Position numbers and translations under genes: made by a program. A DNA stretch of 64,000 nucleotides. Origin: Rhizobium sp. SG_E_25_P2 (lineage in GTDB: Bacteria; Pseudomonadota; Alphaproteobacteria; Rhizobiales; Rhizobiaceae). Every line of letters begins with the position of its first letter. The stretch's first letter is position 1. This document shows, piece by piece, positions 36,193-45,015 of this stretch. Under the pieces are notes generated by a model. It saw only the letters and a list, made by a program, of their open reading frames with translations, was not told the origin of the DNA and searched no databases. The stretch covers positions 1 through 64,000 of the forward strand of contig NZ_JARXVM010000025.1 of assembly GCF_029892285.1 (NCBI RefSeq), given 5' to 3'.

Positions 36193-37509
36193 TCAGCTCC
36201 GAATCTGCGAGAGCGGAACAAGCTCGGCTGTCGGGGTCACGCCGCTCGTCCCGGCGTGCACGACGACGAGTTCGAACGGGAATTTGCCGTCCTTGGTCTT
36301 TCGCCATTGGCCGCCGACCAGCTTCTGGATCGCGACGTTCTTGACCGGCGAACCTGCGAAATCCAAGGGGCCGACAACGGTGTCCACCTTGAGAGAGGCG
36401 ATGGAGTCGCGGATAGACTTGTTGTCCTTGGGATCGGCCGCGCCCTTGAGCGCCGCAAAGCCGACTTCCCAAAGCGAATGGGAGATGCCCAGCGGCTGGG
36501 TCCACTGCGTTCCAGTATTCTGCTCGTATTCGTCCGCCAACTGCCGCGCCGTCTGGCCGGTCATCGAGGATGTGTAGGGCAGGGCGGGATTCCAGAGGAC
36601 TTCAGTCGACATGCCGTCGCCGAGGTCCCCGAGGCCTTCAAGGGCGCTTGGAAACAGGAACGGTCCTGCGACTGTGACTGCCTCTGGCTGGAATCCGTTT
36701 TGTGCGGCCTGGTTCCAGAAAGTGGCAAAGTGGTTCGGATAGCAACTGCCGGAAAGAATGCCGACTTCGCCGCCGACCAGAGAGGCTATCTGGTTCGTGA
36801 AGTCATCGTTGCTAAGCTGGAAGAAGCCCGTGTTGACTTCGGTGTAACCGTTCTTCTGCAGGAGAACCGGAAGCCCGTGCGCGGGGTCCGCGAAGCCTCG
36901 CGCGGCCGCAGAATCCATGTAGATCGTTCCAACTTTCTTGTTGGTCTTGAGGCTGTTCCACATGTCGGTATAGAGCTTGAAAACGTCTCCTGCGCCGATG
37001 CAGTAGTGGAACGTGAACGGGAAACCCTTATCGGGGGCGCCGTGACGGCCGAACACCCATGCCTCCCACGGCGATAAGGTGGAGATCATGGGAACACCGC
37101 GGGCGTCCGCAAGTTCGGCGGCCGCGCCGGAGGAATTGTCGCCGTCGTCCGTGAGGATCAGATCGCACTTCTCGCGAAGGATCAGGTCGCGTGCTGCCAC
37201 GGCGGTTTGATTGGGATCGGACTGGTTATCCTTGACGATGATTTCGACCGGATAATTGGTGCCCTCGATATCAATGCCATTTGCGACTGTCTTTTGAACG
37301 CGCTCAACAATCCAGGTGTCTACGGCTCCGAAATCCGATCTCAGTCCCGAAATGCTCGCGAGCAATCCGATCTTGAGAGACCGGGTTTCCGCACGGGCTA
37401 CAAGCGGGGTGGGGAACTGCGCCAGCGCGCCTGCGGCGACGGCGCCGCCCATGCGGGCGAGTGCGCCTCGCCGAGTGAGCTGTGCGGTGAATCCTTCGCG
37501 TTCCGTCAT
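36193..37509 (-). CDS. Branched-chain amino acid-type ABC substrate-binding protein
   Basis: 438 residues. A twin-arginine signal peptide is seen in LTRRGALARMGGAVAAGALA. The mature part is a type I periplasmic-binding fold (SLKIGLLASISGLRSDFGAV, then DLILTDDGDNSSGAAAELAD). It is the first gene of the 17-gene minus-strand operon, downstream of the TetR-type operator at 37673. Proteins of this class in catabolic clusters usually bind an aromatic acid or amide. The ligand is not known. Confidence 0.9.
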   Translation of the reverse strand: MTEREGFTAQLTRRGALARMGGAVAAGALAQFPTPLVARAETRSLKIGLLASISGLRSDFGAVDTWIVERVQKTVANGIDIEGTNYPVEIIVKDNQSDPNQTAVAARDLILREKCDLILTDDGDNSSGAAAELADARGVPMISTLSPWEAWVFGRHGAPDKGFPFTFHYCIGAGDVFKLYTDMWNSLKTNKKVGTIYMDSAAARGFADPAHGLPVLLQKNGYTEVNTGFFQLSNDDFTNQIASLVGGEVGILSGSCYPNHFATFWNQAAQNGFQPEAVTVAGPFLFPSALEGLGDLGDGMSTEVLWNPALPYTSSMTGQTARQLADEYEQNTGTQWTQPLGISHSLWEVGFAALKGAADPKDNKSIRDSIASLKVDTVVGPLDFAGSPVKNVAIQKLVGGQWRKTKDGKFPFELVVVHAGTSGVTPTAELVPLSQIRS

Positions 37510-37672
37510 GATTTTGATCCTCCCAGACCATAGTTGATGGCGCTCGATCAGGCGCGTCGATCCGGCAATGGAAAACCCTTCACGCGGACGACGGTCCGCG
37601 CGGCGAATTTCTGTCAAATCGAGCTTCTGACGCCTCCTGCTTCGTGCCCGTCGACCTCCTCAAGCCGAAAAT

Positions 37673-37718
37673 AAATGAGCACGCTCATTTTTCTGCTGCA
37701 GCAAGAACCAATTGTCAA
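37673..37718 (-). promoter_or_regulatory. Catabolic operon promoter with TetR-type operator
   Basis: On the minus strand a TTGACA (37718-37713) is followed at the -10/start distance by the 18-bp near-perfect palindrome AAATGAGCACGCTCATTT (37673-37690). Its core TGAGCACGCTCA matches the second palindrome at 38251-38262 in 9 of 12 positions. The placement over the -10 region fits a repressor operator. The -10 hexamer itself is not convincing. A separate 12-bp palindrome TGATCATGATCA lies at 37722-37733. Confidence 0.6.
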
Positions 37719-37762
37719 TACTGATCATGATCAATTTTTTTGAAGGGATGGAATTGGTGCAA

Positions 37763-38085
37763 GGATCACATTTCAACATCTTGCATCTCTGCGGCCGGGA
37801 TCGGACATAGGTAGATTGATCCCGGATGCCGCACAAACATAACGCCTCCCGCCGCCATCACATCGGTAAAGTGAAGTTCAAGGTGACGAACTGGGCGGAG
37901 TATGAGGCGGGCCTTCGGCGCCGTGTCAGCAAGAACCTTTGGATAACTCCGGATGCGCTGGCGGGCTGGGCTGCCCCACGTTGCAGGACGTATGGTGGCC
38001 AGCCCCATCTATACGGGCGCAACCAAATAATCGGCCCATCAAAGACCAAATTCCGCACATCTGCTGATTCCCGCACCGACGCCCT
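37763..38085 (+). repeat. IS5-family relic A
   Basis: From 37826 the sequence encodes MPHKHNASRRHHIGKVKFKV followed by TNWAEYEAGLRRR, an N-terminal fragment of an IS5-family transposase with frame damage after about 60 codons. It shares the leader and N-terminus with relics B (39021-39463, opposite strand) and C (49745-49999). Its 3' side, TCGGCCCATCAAAGACC and on (38031-38067), is found again in relic B. No catalytic residues remain. The relic lies between the two TetR-type operators, separating the regulator from its operon. Confidence 0.75.
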
Positions 38086-38247
38086 GACGAGGCTTATTGA
38101 ACGGCGGGGGAAACCGTTTCGGACAGCTGCGCGCGCAGATAGCCTCCAACTCCACCCCATGCAACACGGTCGCTGGAATCCAGCCGAAAAGGACAACGAC
38201 AAAGCGGAAACGCGTGGACATTTTCACCGGCCACCGACGACGATTCC

Positions 38248-38265
38248 TTTTGAACGCGTTCAAAA
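38248..38265 (+). promoter_or_regulatory. Second TetR-type operator, upstream of the regulator gene
   Basis: TTTTGAACGCGTTCAAAA is a perfect 18-bp palindrome 62-80 bp before the TetR start. Its core TGAACGCGTTCA and the core at the catabolic operon (TGAGCACGCTCA) give a shared consensus TGARCRCGYTCA, so the same protein probably binds both, with autoregulation here. Confidence 0.6.
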
Positions 38266-38326
38266 ACCTTGATAGGAAACCAGCTTTGCATCTATTTGTG
38301 TACTGTCTGATGCATTGGAGGTCGTC

Positions 38327-38977
38327 TTGGACGCAGCACTCGAAAAGGCGCGGAAGATCGGAACCCGCGAGCGGAACAAGAACGACAAGCTCAGGAGGAT
38401 TAAGTCATCTGCTCTCGAGCTGTTCGTCTCGAAGGGCTTCGACGACACCACGACCCGAGAGATCGCGAGCGCGGCGGGTGTGGGTCTTGGCACCGTGTTC
38501 GTCTACGCCGAGACCAAGCGCGACCTGCTCTTTCTCATCGTCAACGATGACCTCGAGGATTGCGTCGACCGCTCCGTACAGGCGTGCTCCAGCAACCAAT
38601 CGCTTCTCGGCAACGTTATGTCGATCCTTCGCATCCACTACGAGTATTTCTCGAGACTTCCAGTACTTTCCAGGCAGGCGTTGAGGGAAATGTACTTTTA
38701 TCAATCGGGCAAGCAAGCCGAACGCTTCATGCGAACTCGTGAGCGACTGAGCGCATTGCTCGAGCGGCTGATCGAGGAAGCGAGCGCGGCCCGCGTCATT
38801 CATTCCGACGAATCGACGCAAGCGATCGCGCAAACCATCTTCGCGATCTACCAGGTAGACCTGCGTCGTTGGCTGTCGACGGACGACCTGAACCTCGATT
38901 CCGCGATGGACCACCTCAGCCATCAGCTCAAGGTCCTCATCAAGGGTCTGTCGCCTCGGCCCGAAGCTCTGGCCTGA
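38327..38977 (+). CDS. TetR-family transcriptional regulator
   Basis: About 216 residues. The N-terminal helix-turn-helix covers SSALELFVSKGFDDTTTREI with recognition helix AGVGLGTVFVYAETKRDLLF; the rest is a helical ligand-binding domain. The TTG at 38327 with GGAGG five bases upstream is preferred; a TTG at 38315 is possible. It is divergent from the catabolic operon and flanked by matching palindromes, so it most likely represses the operon until an aromatic intermediate binds. It is also bracketed by IS5 relics A and B. Confidence 0.92.
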   Translation: MDAALEKARKIGTRERNKNDKLRRIKSSALELFVSKGFDDTTTREIASAAGVGLGTVFVYAETKRDLLFLIVNDDLEDCVDRSVQACSSNQSLLGNVMSILRIHYEYFSRLPVLSRQALREMYFYQSGKQAERFMRTRERLSALLERLIEEASAARVIHSDESTQAIAQTIFAIYQVDLRRWLSTDDLNLDSAMDHLSHQLKVLIKGLSPRPEALA

Positions 38978-39020
38978 GCGAGTTCACGCACAGCATCTTC
39001 AAAAGCCATTCCCTCCGGCG

Positions 39021-39463
39021 TTGGCGCGGGGATCAGCAGATGTGCGGAATTTGGTCTTTGATGGGCCGATTGACAGGTTGCTCCCGTCGAGGCTTGGAAA
39101 CGAACGGATATCGGGCGTCCGCAGGCAAGCATTCGGTTCAGGATGGCCACGCCAATCGCAGCACCATGCCAAGCATCAAAGTAGTTTCTATCGCCAGATC
39201 CGAATAGAGAGGCTGGCCACCACGCGTCCTGCGACGAGGCGCTGCCCAGCCCGCCAGAGCATCCGGCGTTGTCCAAAGAGTCAAACTGCCACGGCGGCGA
39301 AGGCCCGCCTCATACTCCGCCCAGTTCGTCACTTTGAACCTCACTTTTCCGATGTGATGGCGGCGGGAGGCGTTATGTTTATGTGGCGTGCGGGATCAAT
39401 CAAGCTGGTTTCGACCGCAATCGGATAAGCAGAAATCGTTGAATTATAATTCAAGCACCAACG
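39021..39463 (-). repeat. IS5-family relic B
   Basis: Read on the minus strand it has a leader starting near GCGTTGGTGCTTGAATTATA (39463 downward), then from about 39384 codes MPHKHNASRRHHIGKVRFKV with TNWAEYEAGLRRRGSLTLW, and stays open to about 39138. The internal and C-terminal parts of the transposase are absent. The inner end 39032-39070 is an inverted copy of 38031-38067 in relic A. The leader is almost identical to relic C, which lies in the opposite orientation at 49745. Confidence 0.78.
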
Positions 39464-39498
39464 CTAAGCCCGACCCAACCATTGCCCGGATCAGGCAG

Positions 39499-40311
39499 TT
39501 AGACGGCATGCCCGGAAAGCTCCGCCAGTCGCCTCTCGGCCTGGCGCCGGCGAATCTCCACCGCAAGCACCCCCAGAAGCGTGGCGGCGATCAGGATCAC
39601 GGCCAAGGCATTGATGGTCGGGGTGATGCCGCTGCGCACCTTGGAGAACACATAGACCGTCATCGTGTCATAGGGGCCGCGGGTAAACAGCGTCACGTTG
39701 AAATTCTCGATCGACTGGAAGAAGGCGATTGCGGCCCCCGCGCCGATCGCCGGGTAGAGATGCGGCAGCAGGATGCGCCGCATCACCATGGCATGGCTGG
39801 CGCCGAGATCAAGCGCGGCTTCCTCGAAGGACCGGTCGAAGCTCTGCAGCCGCGCCAGCACCAAGAGCATCACGAAGGCGGCGATATAGGAGACCTGGCC
39901 GAGCACCGACAGATGCAGGCCGGCCGGCACCGACAGCGTGTTCCAGAACAGCAGCGTCGAGATGCCGATCACCGCCCCCGGCGTCAGGATCGGCGCCACC
40001 ATCAGCCCGTAGAGCGCGTTGCGGGCAGTGCCCGCCAGGCTGTTGATCAGGATGGCGGCGGCGGTGCCAATCGGCACCGACAGCGCGACGACGGCCAGCG
40101 CCACGATCAGCGTGTTGCCGAACGAATTCAGCAGCCGCGTGTCGTTCCACAGTTCCACGAACCAGGTCCAGGTGAAGCCTGCCCAGGGATAGACGGAGGG
40201 AAAGCGCGAATCGTTGAAGGCAGCGCCGCCCATGACGATCAGCGGCGCCAGGAGATAGGCGAGGAAGAGATAGAGGTAGACCCGGAAGAGCCAGTCTGAC
40301 TTGCGATTCAT
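39499..40311 (-). CDS. Polyamine-type ABC permease (PotC-like)
   Basis: About 270 residues with six membrane segments. The coupling loop is EEAALDLGASHAMVMRRILL near residue 165. The ATG at 40311 has AGGTG directly upstream. It is the last gene of a four-gene Pot-type importer and ends near the IS5 relic B. A C-terminal tail rich in Arg (RRRQAERRLAEL) follows the last helix. Confidence 0.92.
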   Translation of the reverse strand: MNRKSDWLFRVYLYLFLAYLLAPLIVMGGAAFNDSRFPSVYPWAGFTWTWFVELWNDTRLLNSFGNTLIVALAVVALSVPIGTAAAILINSLAGTARNALYGLMVAPILTPGAVIGISTLLFWNTLSVPAGLHLSVLGQVSYIAAFVMLLVLARLQSFDRSFEEAALDLGASHAMVMRRILLPHLYPAIGAGAAIAFFQSIENFNVTLFTRGPYDTMTVYVFSKVRSGITPTINALAVILIAATLLGVLAVEIRRRQAERRLAELSGHAV

Positions 40312-40318
40312 GGTCACC

Positions 40319-41203
40319 TCACTTGGCGATGTCGGAGAGCTTGACGCGGAACAGCCGCATCACGAGCGTCACGAATACGGTGCACAGGATCAGCAGCAGG
40401 AAGGCATAGGCAGAGCCGGTGTTCCAGTCGAGCGATTCAAACATCCATTGCTGGATGATCTCGGTGAACCAGCGCGAATTGGTCGACGCCAGCAGGGTGG
40501 GCACAAGGATCGAGCCGGCCGACAGCATGAACACCATCACCGACCCCGAAGCGATGCCGGGTTTGGCATGCGGCAGGATCACCCGCCAATGCGTCCGCCA
40601 CCAGGGTGCGCCGAGATCCTCGGCTGCCTCGATCTGGTTGGTGTCAAGAGACTGGATGGCGTTGTAGACCGGAAACAGCATGAACAGCACATAGGTATAG
40701 ACCAGGCCGATGATGATGCTGCGAAACCCGCTCATCCAGCGGATCGGCTTCTCGATCAGGTCGAGATTGATCAGCAGGTAGTTGAGCGGTCCCTTGAGCG
40801 ACAGGATGATGAACCATGCAAACGAGCGCATGATCTCGCTGACCCACAGCGGCACCGTCAGCAGCAGGAAGATGGTCGGCAGGCTCCTGGGCGATGCCTT
40901 CTTCGAGAGGAAGAAGGCCAGCGGATAGGCGATCAGGAAACACAGCACCGTGACAAAGGACGAGTAAAGCACCGTCGACACGAACACGGTGATGTGGATC
41001 GGACTTTGGAAGAAGGTCAGGTAGTTCTTCAGCGTGTAGACATCCTTCGGCCCGCCCATCTCCTGGACGGGCAGGTAGAGACGGAAGGAATTCTCGAACA
41101 AGTAGAAATTTGGCAGGATGACCAGCGCCAGCAGCCAGAACGTGGTCAGCAGGCAGATCAGCACCGTCAGCGCCATGCCATAGCGGTTGACCAGGTCCTT
41201 CAT
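40319..41203 (-). CDS. Polyamine-type ABC permease (PotB-like)
   Basis: 294 residues, six membrane segments, PotB-type large periplasmic loop (FRLYLPVQEMGGPKDVYTLK) and coupling loop IEAAEDLGAPWWRTHWRVIL near residue 205. It overlaps the ATPase gene by 4 bp and forms the channel with PotC-like. Confidence 0.92.
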   Translation of the reverse strand: MKDLVNRYGMALTVLICLLTTFWLLALVILPNFYLFENSFRLYLPVQEMGGPKDVYTLKNYLTFFQSPIHITVFVSTVLYSSFVTVLCFLIAYPLAFFLSKKASPRSLPTIFLLLTVPLWVSEIMRSFAWFIILSLKGPLNYLLINLDLIEKPIRWMSGFRSIIIGLVYTYVLFMLFPVYNAIQSLDTNQIEAAEDLGAPWWRTHWRVILPHAKPGIASGSVMVFMLSAGSILVPTLLASTNSRWFTEIIQQWMFESLDWNTGSAYAFLLLILCTVFVTLVMRLFRVKLSDIAK

Positions 41204-42294
41204 GTCGCTTGCCCCAGGCTAGCCGGAATTTCATCCGACAGAATCACCGCCCGATCGGCATCGAACGCGGCAAACAGCTTGGCGCCGCGCTCGATTTCCA
41301 GTCCCTGGCCCTCGTTGCGCATTTCCGAGACGATGGTGCGGCCGGAGCCATCGCGGGTGAGGATGGAGATGAAATTGCCTTCGAAGGCGATGTCGGTAAC
41401 CTCGACGGAGACCGCATTGGCTTCAGCCGGCGCGTTGGTCAGGGTGACATGCTCGGGCCGGACATAGAGCTTGGCGCTGGCATCGAGATTGGGCCCGAGC
41501 CGCGCTGTGAAGATGCCAGTGTCTGTCTTGAAGTTACCTTGGCCGGCATTGACCGTCACCAGCTCGCCCTTGAAGATGTTGCTTTCGCCGACGAAGGAGG
41601 CCACGAAACCGTTGGCCGGACGATCGTAGATCTCGCGCGGCCTGGCCACCTGCTGCAGCTTGCCATGCGACATGACGCCGACGCGGTCCGACATCGCCAG
41701 CGCCTCGCCCTGGTCATGGGTGATGTAGATGAAGGTGACATTGGTGCGCTTCTGGATGGCGCGCAGTTCGGCGCGCATGTGCTGGCGCAGTTTCAGGTCG
41801 AGCGCCGACAGCGGTTCATCGAGCAGCATCACCGAGGGCTCGACGGCCAGTGCCCGGGCAATGGCGACGCGCTGTTTCTGGCCGCCCGACAGGTGGCTGA
41901 CGGCCTTGTCGGCGGCATTGGGCAGATCGACCAGTGCCAGCAGTTCCTCGGCACGGCTCCGGCGGATCTTCTTGTCGACACCGCGCGCCTCCAGTCCGAA
42001 AGCGATATTTTCCCAGACCGGCATCAGCGGAAACAGCGCCAGGTTCTGGAAGATCAGCGCCGTCGGCCGCTGGTTGGGCCGCTGGTCTTTCATGTCCTTG
42101 CCGCCGATGCGGATCACGCCGCTGCTTGGAGACACGAAGCCGGAGACCATGCGCAGGATCGTCGTCTTGCCGCAGCCGGAGGGGCCGAGAAACGAGAAAA
42201 ATTCACCCGCCTCAATTTTGAGCGATACGTTGTCCACGGCGCGGAAATTACCGAAATCCGCACATACATCCTGTAATTCGACACTGGCGCTCAT
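41200..42294 (-). CDS. Polyamine-type ABC ATPase (PotA-like)
   Basis: 364 residues, the PotA/UgpC size. Walker A GPSGCGKTT near residue 37, signature LSGGQKQRVAIARAL near 134, Walker B VMLLDEPLSALD near 154, followed by a TOBE regulatory domain (LYVRPEHVTLTNAPAEANAV near 285). It powers the importer of 39499-43520. The binding-protein gene lies 95 bp upstream. Confidence 0.94.
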   Translation of the reverse strand: MSASVELQDVCADFGNFRAVDNVSLKIEAGEFFSFLGPSGCGKTTILRMVSGFVSPSSGVIRIGGKDMKDQRPNQRPTALIFQNLALFPLMPVWENIAFGLEARGVDKKIRRSRAEELLALVDLPNAADKAVSHLSGGQKQRVAIARALAVEPSVMLLDEPLSALDLKLRQHMRAELRAIQKRTNVTFIYITHDQGEALAMSDRVGVMSHGKLQQVARPREIYDRPANGFVASFVGESNIFKGELVTVNAGQGNFKTDTGIFTARLGPNLDASAKLYVRPEHVTLTNAPAEANAVSVEVTDIAFEGNFISILTRDGSGRTIVSEMRNEGQGLEIERGAKLFAAFDADRAVILSDEIPASLGQAT

Positions 42295-42389
42295 TGCCGG
42301 AGTTTTTCCCCTGTGACCTCAGCGGGTCATTTCTTTTGATTGTGGTCGGAACGGTCGCCGGGAAGATCCCGGCGACCGGCAGCAGTGTT

Positions 42390-43520
42390 TTAGGCTGCCT
42401 TGTACTTGTCGGCATATTCGCCGCGCTTGGAGAGGAACCAGGCGGCCTGGTCGGGCCACCAGTAAAGCTTGCTGATCGCATCGCCCGGGAAGCTTGCCTT
42501 ATAGAATTCCAGCACCGCCGGATCCATCAGATCGATTCCGCTCTTGCCGACCGGGTTAGAGGAAAACGCCGTTGCCCACAGGGCAGAGCCTTCGGCGGTC
42601 GACACCCATTTGGCAAATTCATGCGCCTGCTCGACATTCCTGGCGCTCTTCAGCAGCACCAGGCCCTGGTTCCAGGCAAACGCGCCTTCCTTGGGTGCGA
42701 CATAGGCATAGCCTTCCTTCACCAGGTTGAAGCCGGTGGAATCCCAGCACAGGCCGAGGACGGCGCCGTTGCTGCGGAAGGCCGCCTGGGCTTCGTTCTC
42801 ACCGCTCCAGAACTGCACGACATTGGTCTTGGCCTTGATCGCCTCGGCCAGCGCGATGTCCCACAGCTCGACCATGGTCTTCTCGTCCTTGTAGCCGTCG
42901 ATCCACGGCTTGGGCAGCTTGCCCTGGCTGTCGAGGAAGCGGCCCATGGCGGCGATCGCCGAATGGCCGCGCACGGTCACCTGGTTCTTCGGGTCGAACA
43001 GGTCGCCGAGGCTGGCCTTGCCGTATTCGGTCGGGAAGCCTTCCTTGTTGTAGACCAGCGCTTCGGTGCCCCAGACCGAGGGGACGAACAGCTTCTTGCC
43101 TTCGATCGTGGCGCGCTCGCCGGCCGAACCGTCGGCCAGGCCCGGCGCATAGTTGTCGATCGCCAGCTTGCTGACGTCCCAGCCTTGCAGCAGGCCGTTG
43201 GAGGCCCAGGCGGAGACGCGGTCCAGCGTCGGCTCGACGACATCGGAGGCACCGGTTTCCAGCGAGATCTTGGCCTGGGCAAACATCGTGTCCTGGTCAG
43301 GTTGCTCGGTGAAGTTGACCTTGATGCCAGTGGCCTTGGTGAAGGCCGGGAAGACCTTCTCGGCCATGCCGGGATAGCCGGCCCAGCCGGTGAAGTTGAC
43401 TTCGCCGGACGAAGCCAGCGCGCCGGAGGAAAGGAAGGCGGGGGCGGCAAGCGCGCCTGCGCCGATGGCCGTGCTTTTGAGGATCGTGCGGCGCGTCAGC
43501 GCCTTGTCGAGAATGGTCAT
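42390..43520 (-). CDS. Polyamine-type ABC substrate-binding protein (PotD/F-like)
   Basis: 376 residues. The N-terminus LTRRTILKSTAIGAGALAAP is a twin-arginine signal. The mature protein opens EVNFTGWAGYPGMAEKVFPA, a type II binding fold of the PotD group. It is encoded directly after the agmatinase-family gene, which suggests agmatine, putrescine or a guanidino acid as ligand. The start at 43520 gives the signal peptide directly; longer readings are not supported. Confidence 0.9.
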   Translation of the reverse strand: MTILDKALTRRTILKSTAIGAGALAAPAFLSSGALASSGEVNFTGWAGYPGMAEKVFPAFTKATGIKVNFTEQPDQDTMFAQAKISLETGASDVVEPTLDRVSAWASNGLLQGWDVSKLAIDNYAPGLADGSAGERATIEGKKLFVPSVWGTEALVYNKEGFPTEYGKASLGDLFDPKNQVTVRGHSAIAAMGRFLDSQGKLPKPWIDGYKDEKTMVELWDIALAEAIKAKTNVVQFWSGENEAQAAFRSNGAVLGLCWDSTGFNLVKEGYAYVAPKEGAFAWNQGLVLLKSARNVEQAHEFAKWVSTAEGSALWATAFSSNPVGKSGIDLMDPAVLEFYKASFPGDAISKLYWWPDQAAWFLSKRGEYADKYKAA

Positions 43521-43597
43521 GGTAGTCTCCCGGTTAGAGATGAAGTTTGTGTGATGTTCCCGCCGGTGTCCCCGGTCTTGCTGTTGTGATCTGAATG

Positions 43598-44608
43598 TTA
43601 CGAATTGGATTGGCGTCCGCTTGCCGTCATGCCCACGGCTTGCTTGCCGCCGGAGACGCATTCCGCCAGCACGCAGAGCAGCTCGAACAGCACGGTGGCG
43701 CCGAGAAAGGCGGTGGCGCCTGCCGGATCGAGCGGTGGCGACACTTCCACGACATCGGCGCCGACCAGGTTCAGCCCGCGCAGGCCGCGCACGACCTGCA
43801 GCGCCTGGTAGCTGTTGGGGCCGCCGACTTCGGGCGTACCGGTGCCGGGCGCGAAAGCCGGGTCGATGAAATCGATGTCATAGCTGCAATAGGTCTCGCC
43901 GGTGCCGGCGATGGCGCGGGCCTCTTCCATCAAATCGTCGACGCCGCGCTTATGGAACTCTTCGATCGGGATCACCCTGATGCCGACCGCATCGGCAAAG
44001 TCGCGATCCTCGAAATCATAGGCAGGGCCCCTTATGCCGATCATGCAGACGCGCTTTGGATCGAGCAGGCCTTCCTCGACCGCCCGCCGGAACGGCGTGC
44101 CGTGGGTGTATTTGAAGCCGCCGAAATAGGAGTGGAAGAGATCGGTGTGGCTGTCGAAATGCACCATGCCCAGCGGCCGCTCGCTGGCCAGCGCTCTGAG
44201 GATCGGCAAGCTGCAGAGATGGTCGCCGCCGGCCGTCAGCGGCACGATGCCGGAGGCCCGCACCTGCTGGTAGAAGTCGGTGATCCGGCGCATGGAATCG
44301 GCCACGTCGGCGGGATTGGGGCCGACATCGCCGAGATCGGCGCAGCGGGCCAGGTCATAGGGGCGCACTCTTGTCGCCCCGTTCTGGAAGCGGACCATCG
44401 TCGATTGGTCGCGCAACTGGCGCGGTGCATGGCGCGGGCCGGGGCGGTTGGTGGTTCCGCCATCCCATGGCACTCCGATCATGCCGATCTCCACTTCTGA
44501 CAGGCGCGGATTGTCGAGCGCGATATGCGGTAGGCGCATGAATGTCGCTATGCCGGCAAATCGTGGCAGATCCACCCCTGAAATCGGGTGAAAATCGTTG
44601 TTGGCCAT
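43598..44608 (-). CDS. Ureohydrolase of the agmatinase/guanidinobutyrase group
   Basis: 336 residues. Manganese ligands are visible: His in AGGDHLCSLP near residue 126, FDSHTDLFH near 150 and the CSYDIDFIDPAFAPGTGTPE block near 242. Most agmatinases have DAHxD; DSHTD is seen in some guanidino-acid hydrolases. It removes urea from a guanidino compound, for example agmatine to putrescine or 4-guanidinobutyrate to GABA. It is the first gene of the minus-strand unit with the Pot-type importer. Confidence 0.88.
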   Translation of the reverse strand: MANNDFHPISGVDLPRFAGIATFMRLPHIALDNPRLSEVEIGMIGVPWDGGTTNRPGPRHAPRQLRDQSTMVRFQNGATRVRPYDLARCADLGDVGPNPADVADSMRRITDFYQQVRASGIVPLTAGGDHLCSLPILRALASERPLGMVHFDSHTDLFHSYFGGFKYTHGTPFRRAVEEGLLDPKRVCMIGIRGPAYDFEDRDFADAVGIRVIPIEEFHKRGVDDLMEEARAIAGTGETYCSYDIDFIDPAFAPGTGTPEVGGPNSYQALQVVRGLRGLNLVGADVVEVSPPLDPAGATAFLGATVLFELLCVLAECVSGGKQAVGMTASGRQSNS

Positions 44609-45015
44609 TCCGTTCCCCTCGCGGATTTTCCCGCTGTTGTTACAGGCAAGCTAGCCATGAACGGAAGGACTGACAACGATATATTTGGAAAAATGCCTCG
44701 ACGCTAAGATTAGAATTTAGTTAGATTGCCAACTTTCGGATTATTGCTTATATAGAAGTCTTGCTGTGCATCTTTATTAGTCGTATTGCCGAAAAATATA
44801 TCACGTATTTGCTGCAGAGAATCTGCGCGCCGCAATAAAAACGCCCGGTAAATGGCCAGAAATCAACGGCCGGCAAGGGGCGAAGGGCGCCATAGGCAGG
44901 ATAGCTGACCGCTGGATGCTCTGGACCCCCGTTCGCCGGATTCTGGACCTGTCTGACACGACGGCGCCTGACTATGAGTGGAGTGCCCGTCGACCGGCAT
45001 ATCGGAGAAAATCGG
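44609..45015. promoter_or_regulatory. Divergent intergenic region with a sigma-70-type promoter
   Basis: About 400 bp between the ureohydrolase and exporter genes, AT-rich on its left half. TTGCCA (44726-44731), a 17-bp spacer and TATATA (44749-44754) form a good plus-strand promoter, about 260 bp before the exporter start. The minus-strand promoter for the ureohydrolase operon is not clear. I see no gene and no structured RNA here. Confidence 0.5.
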
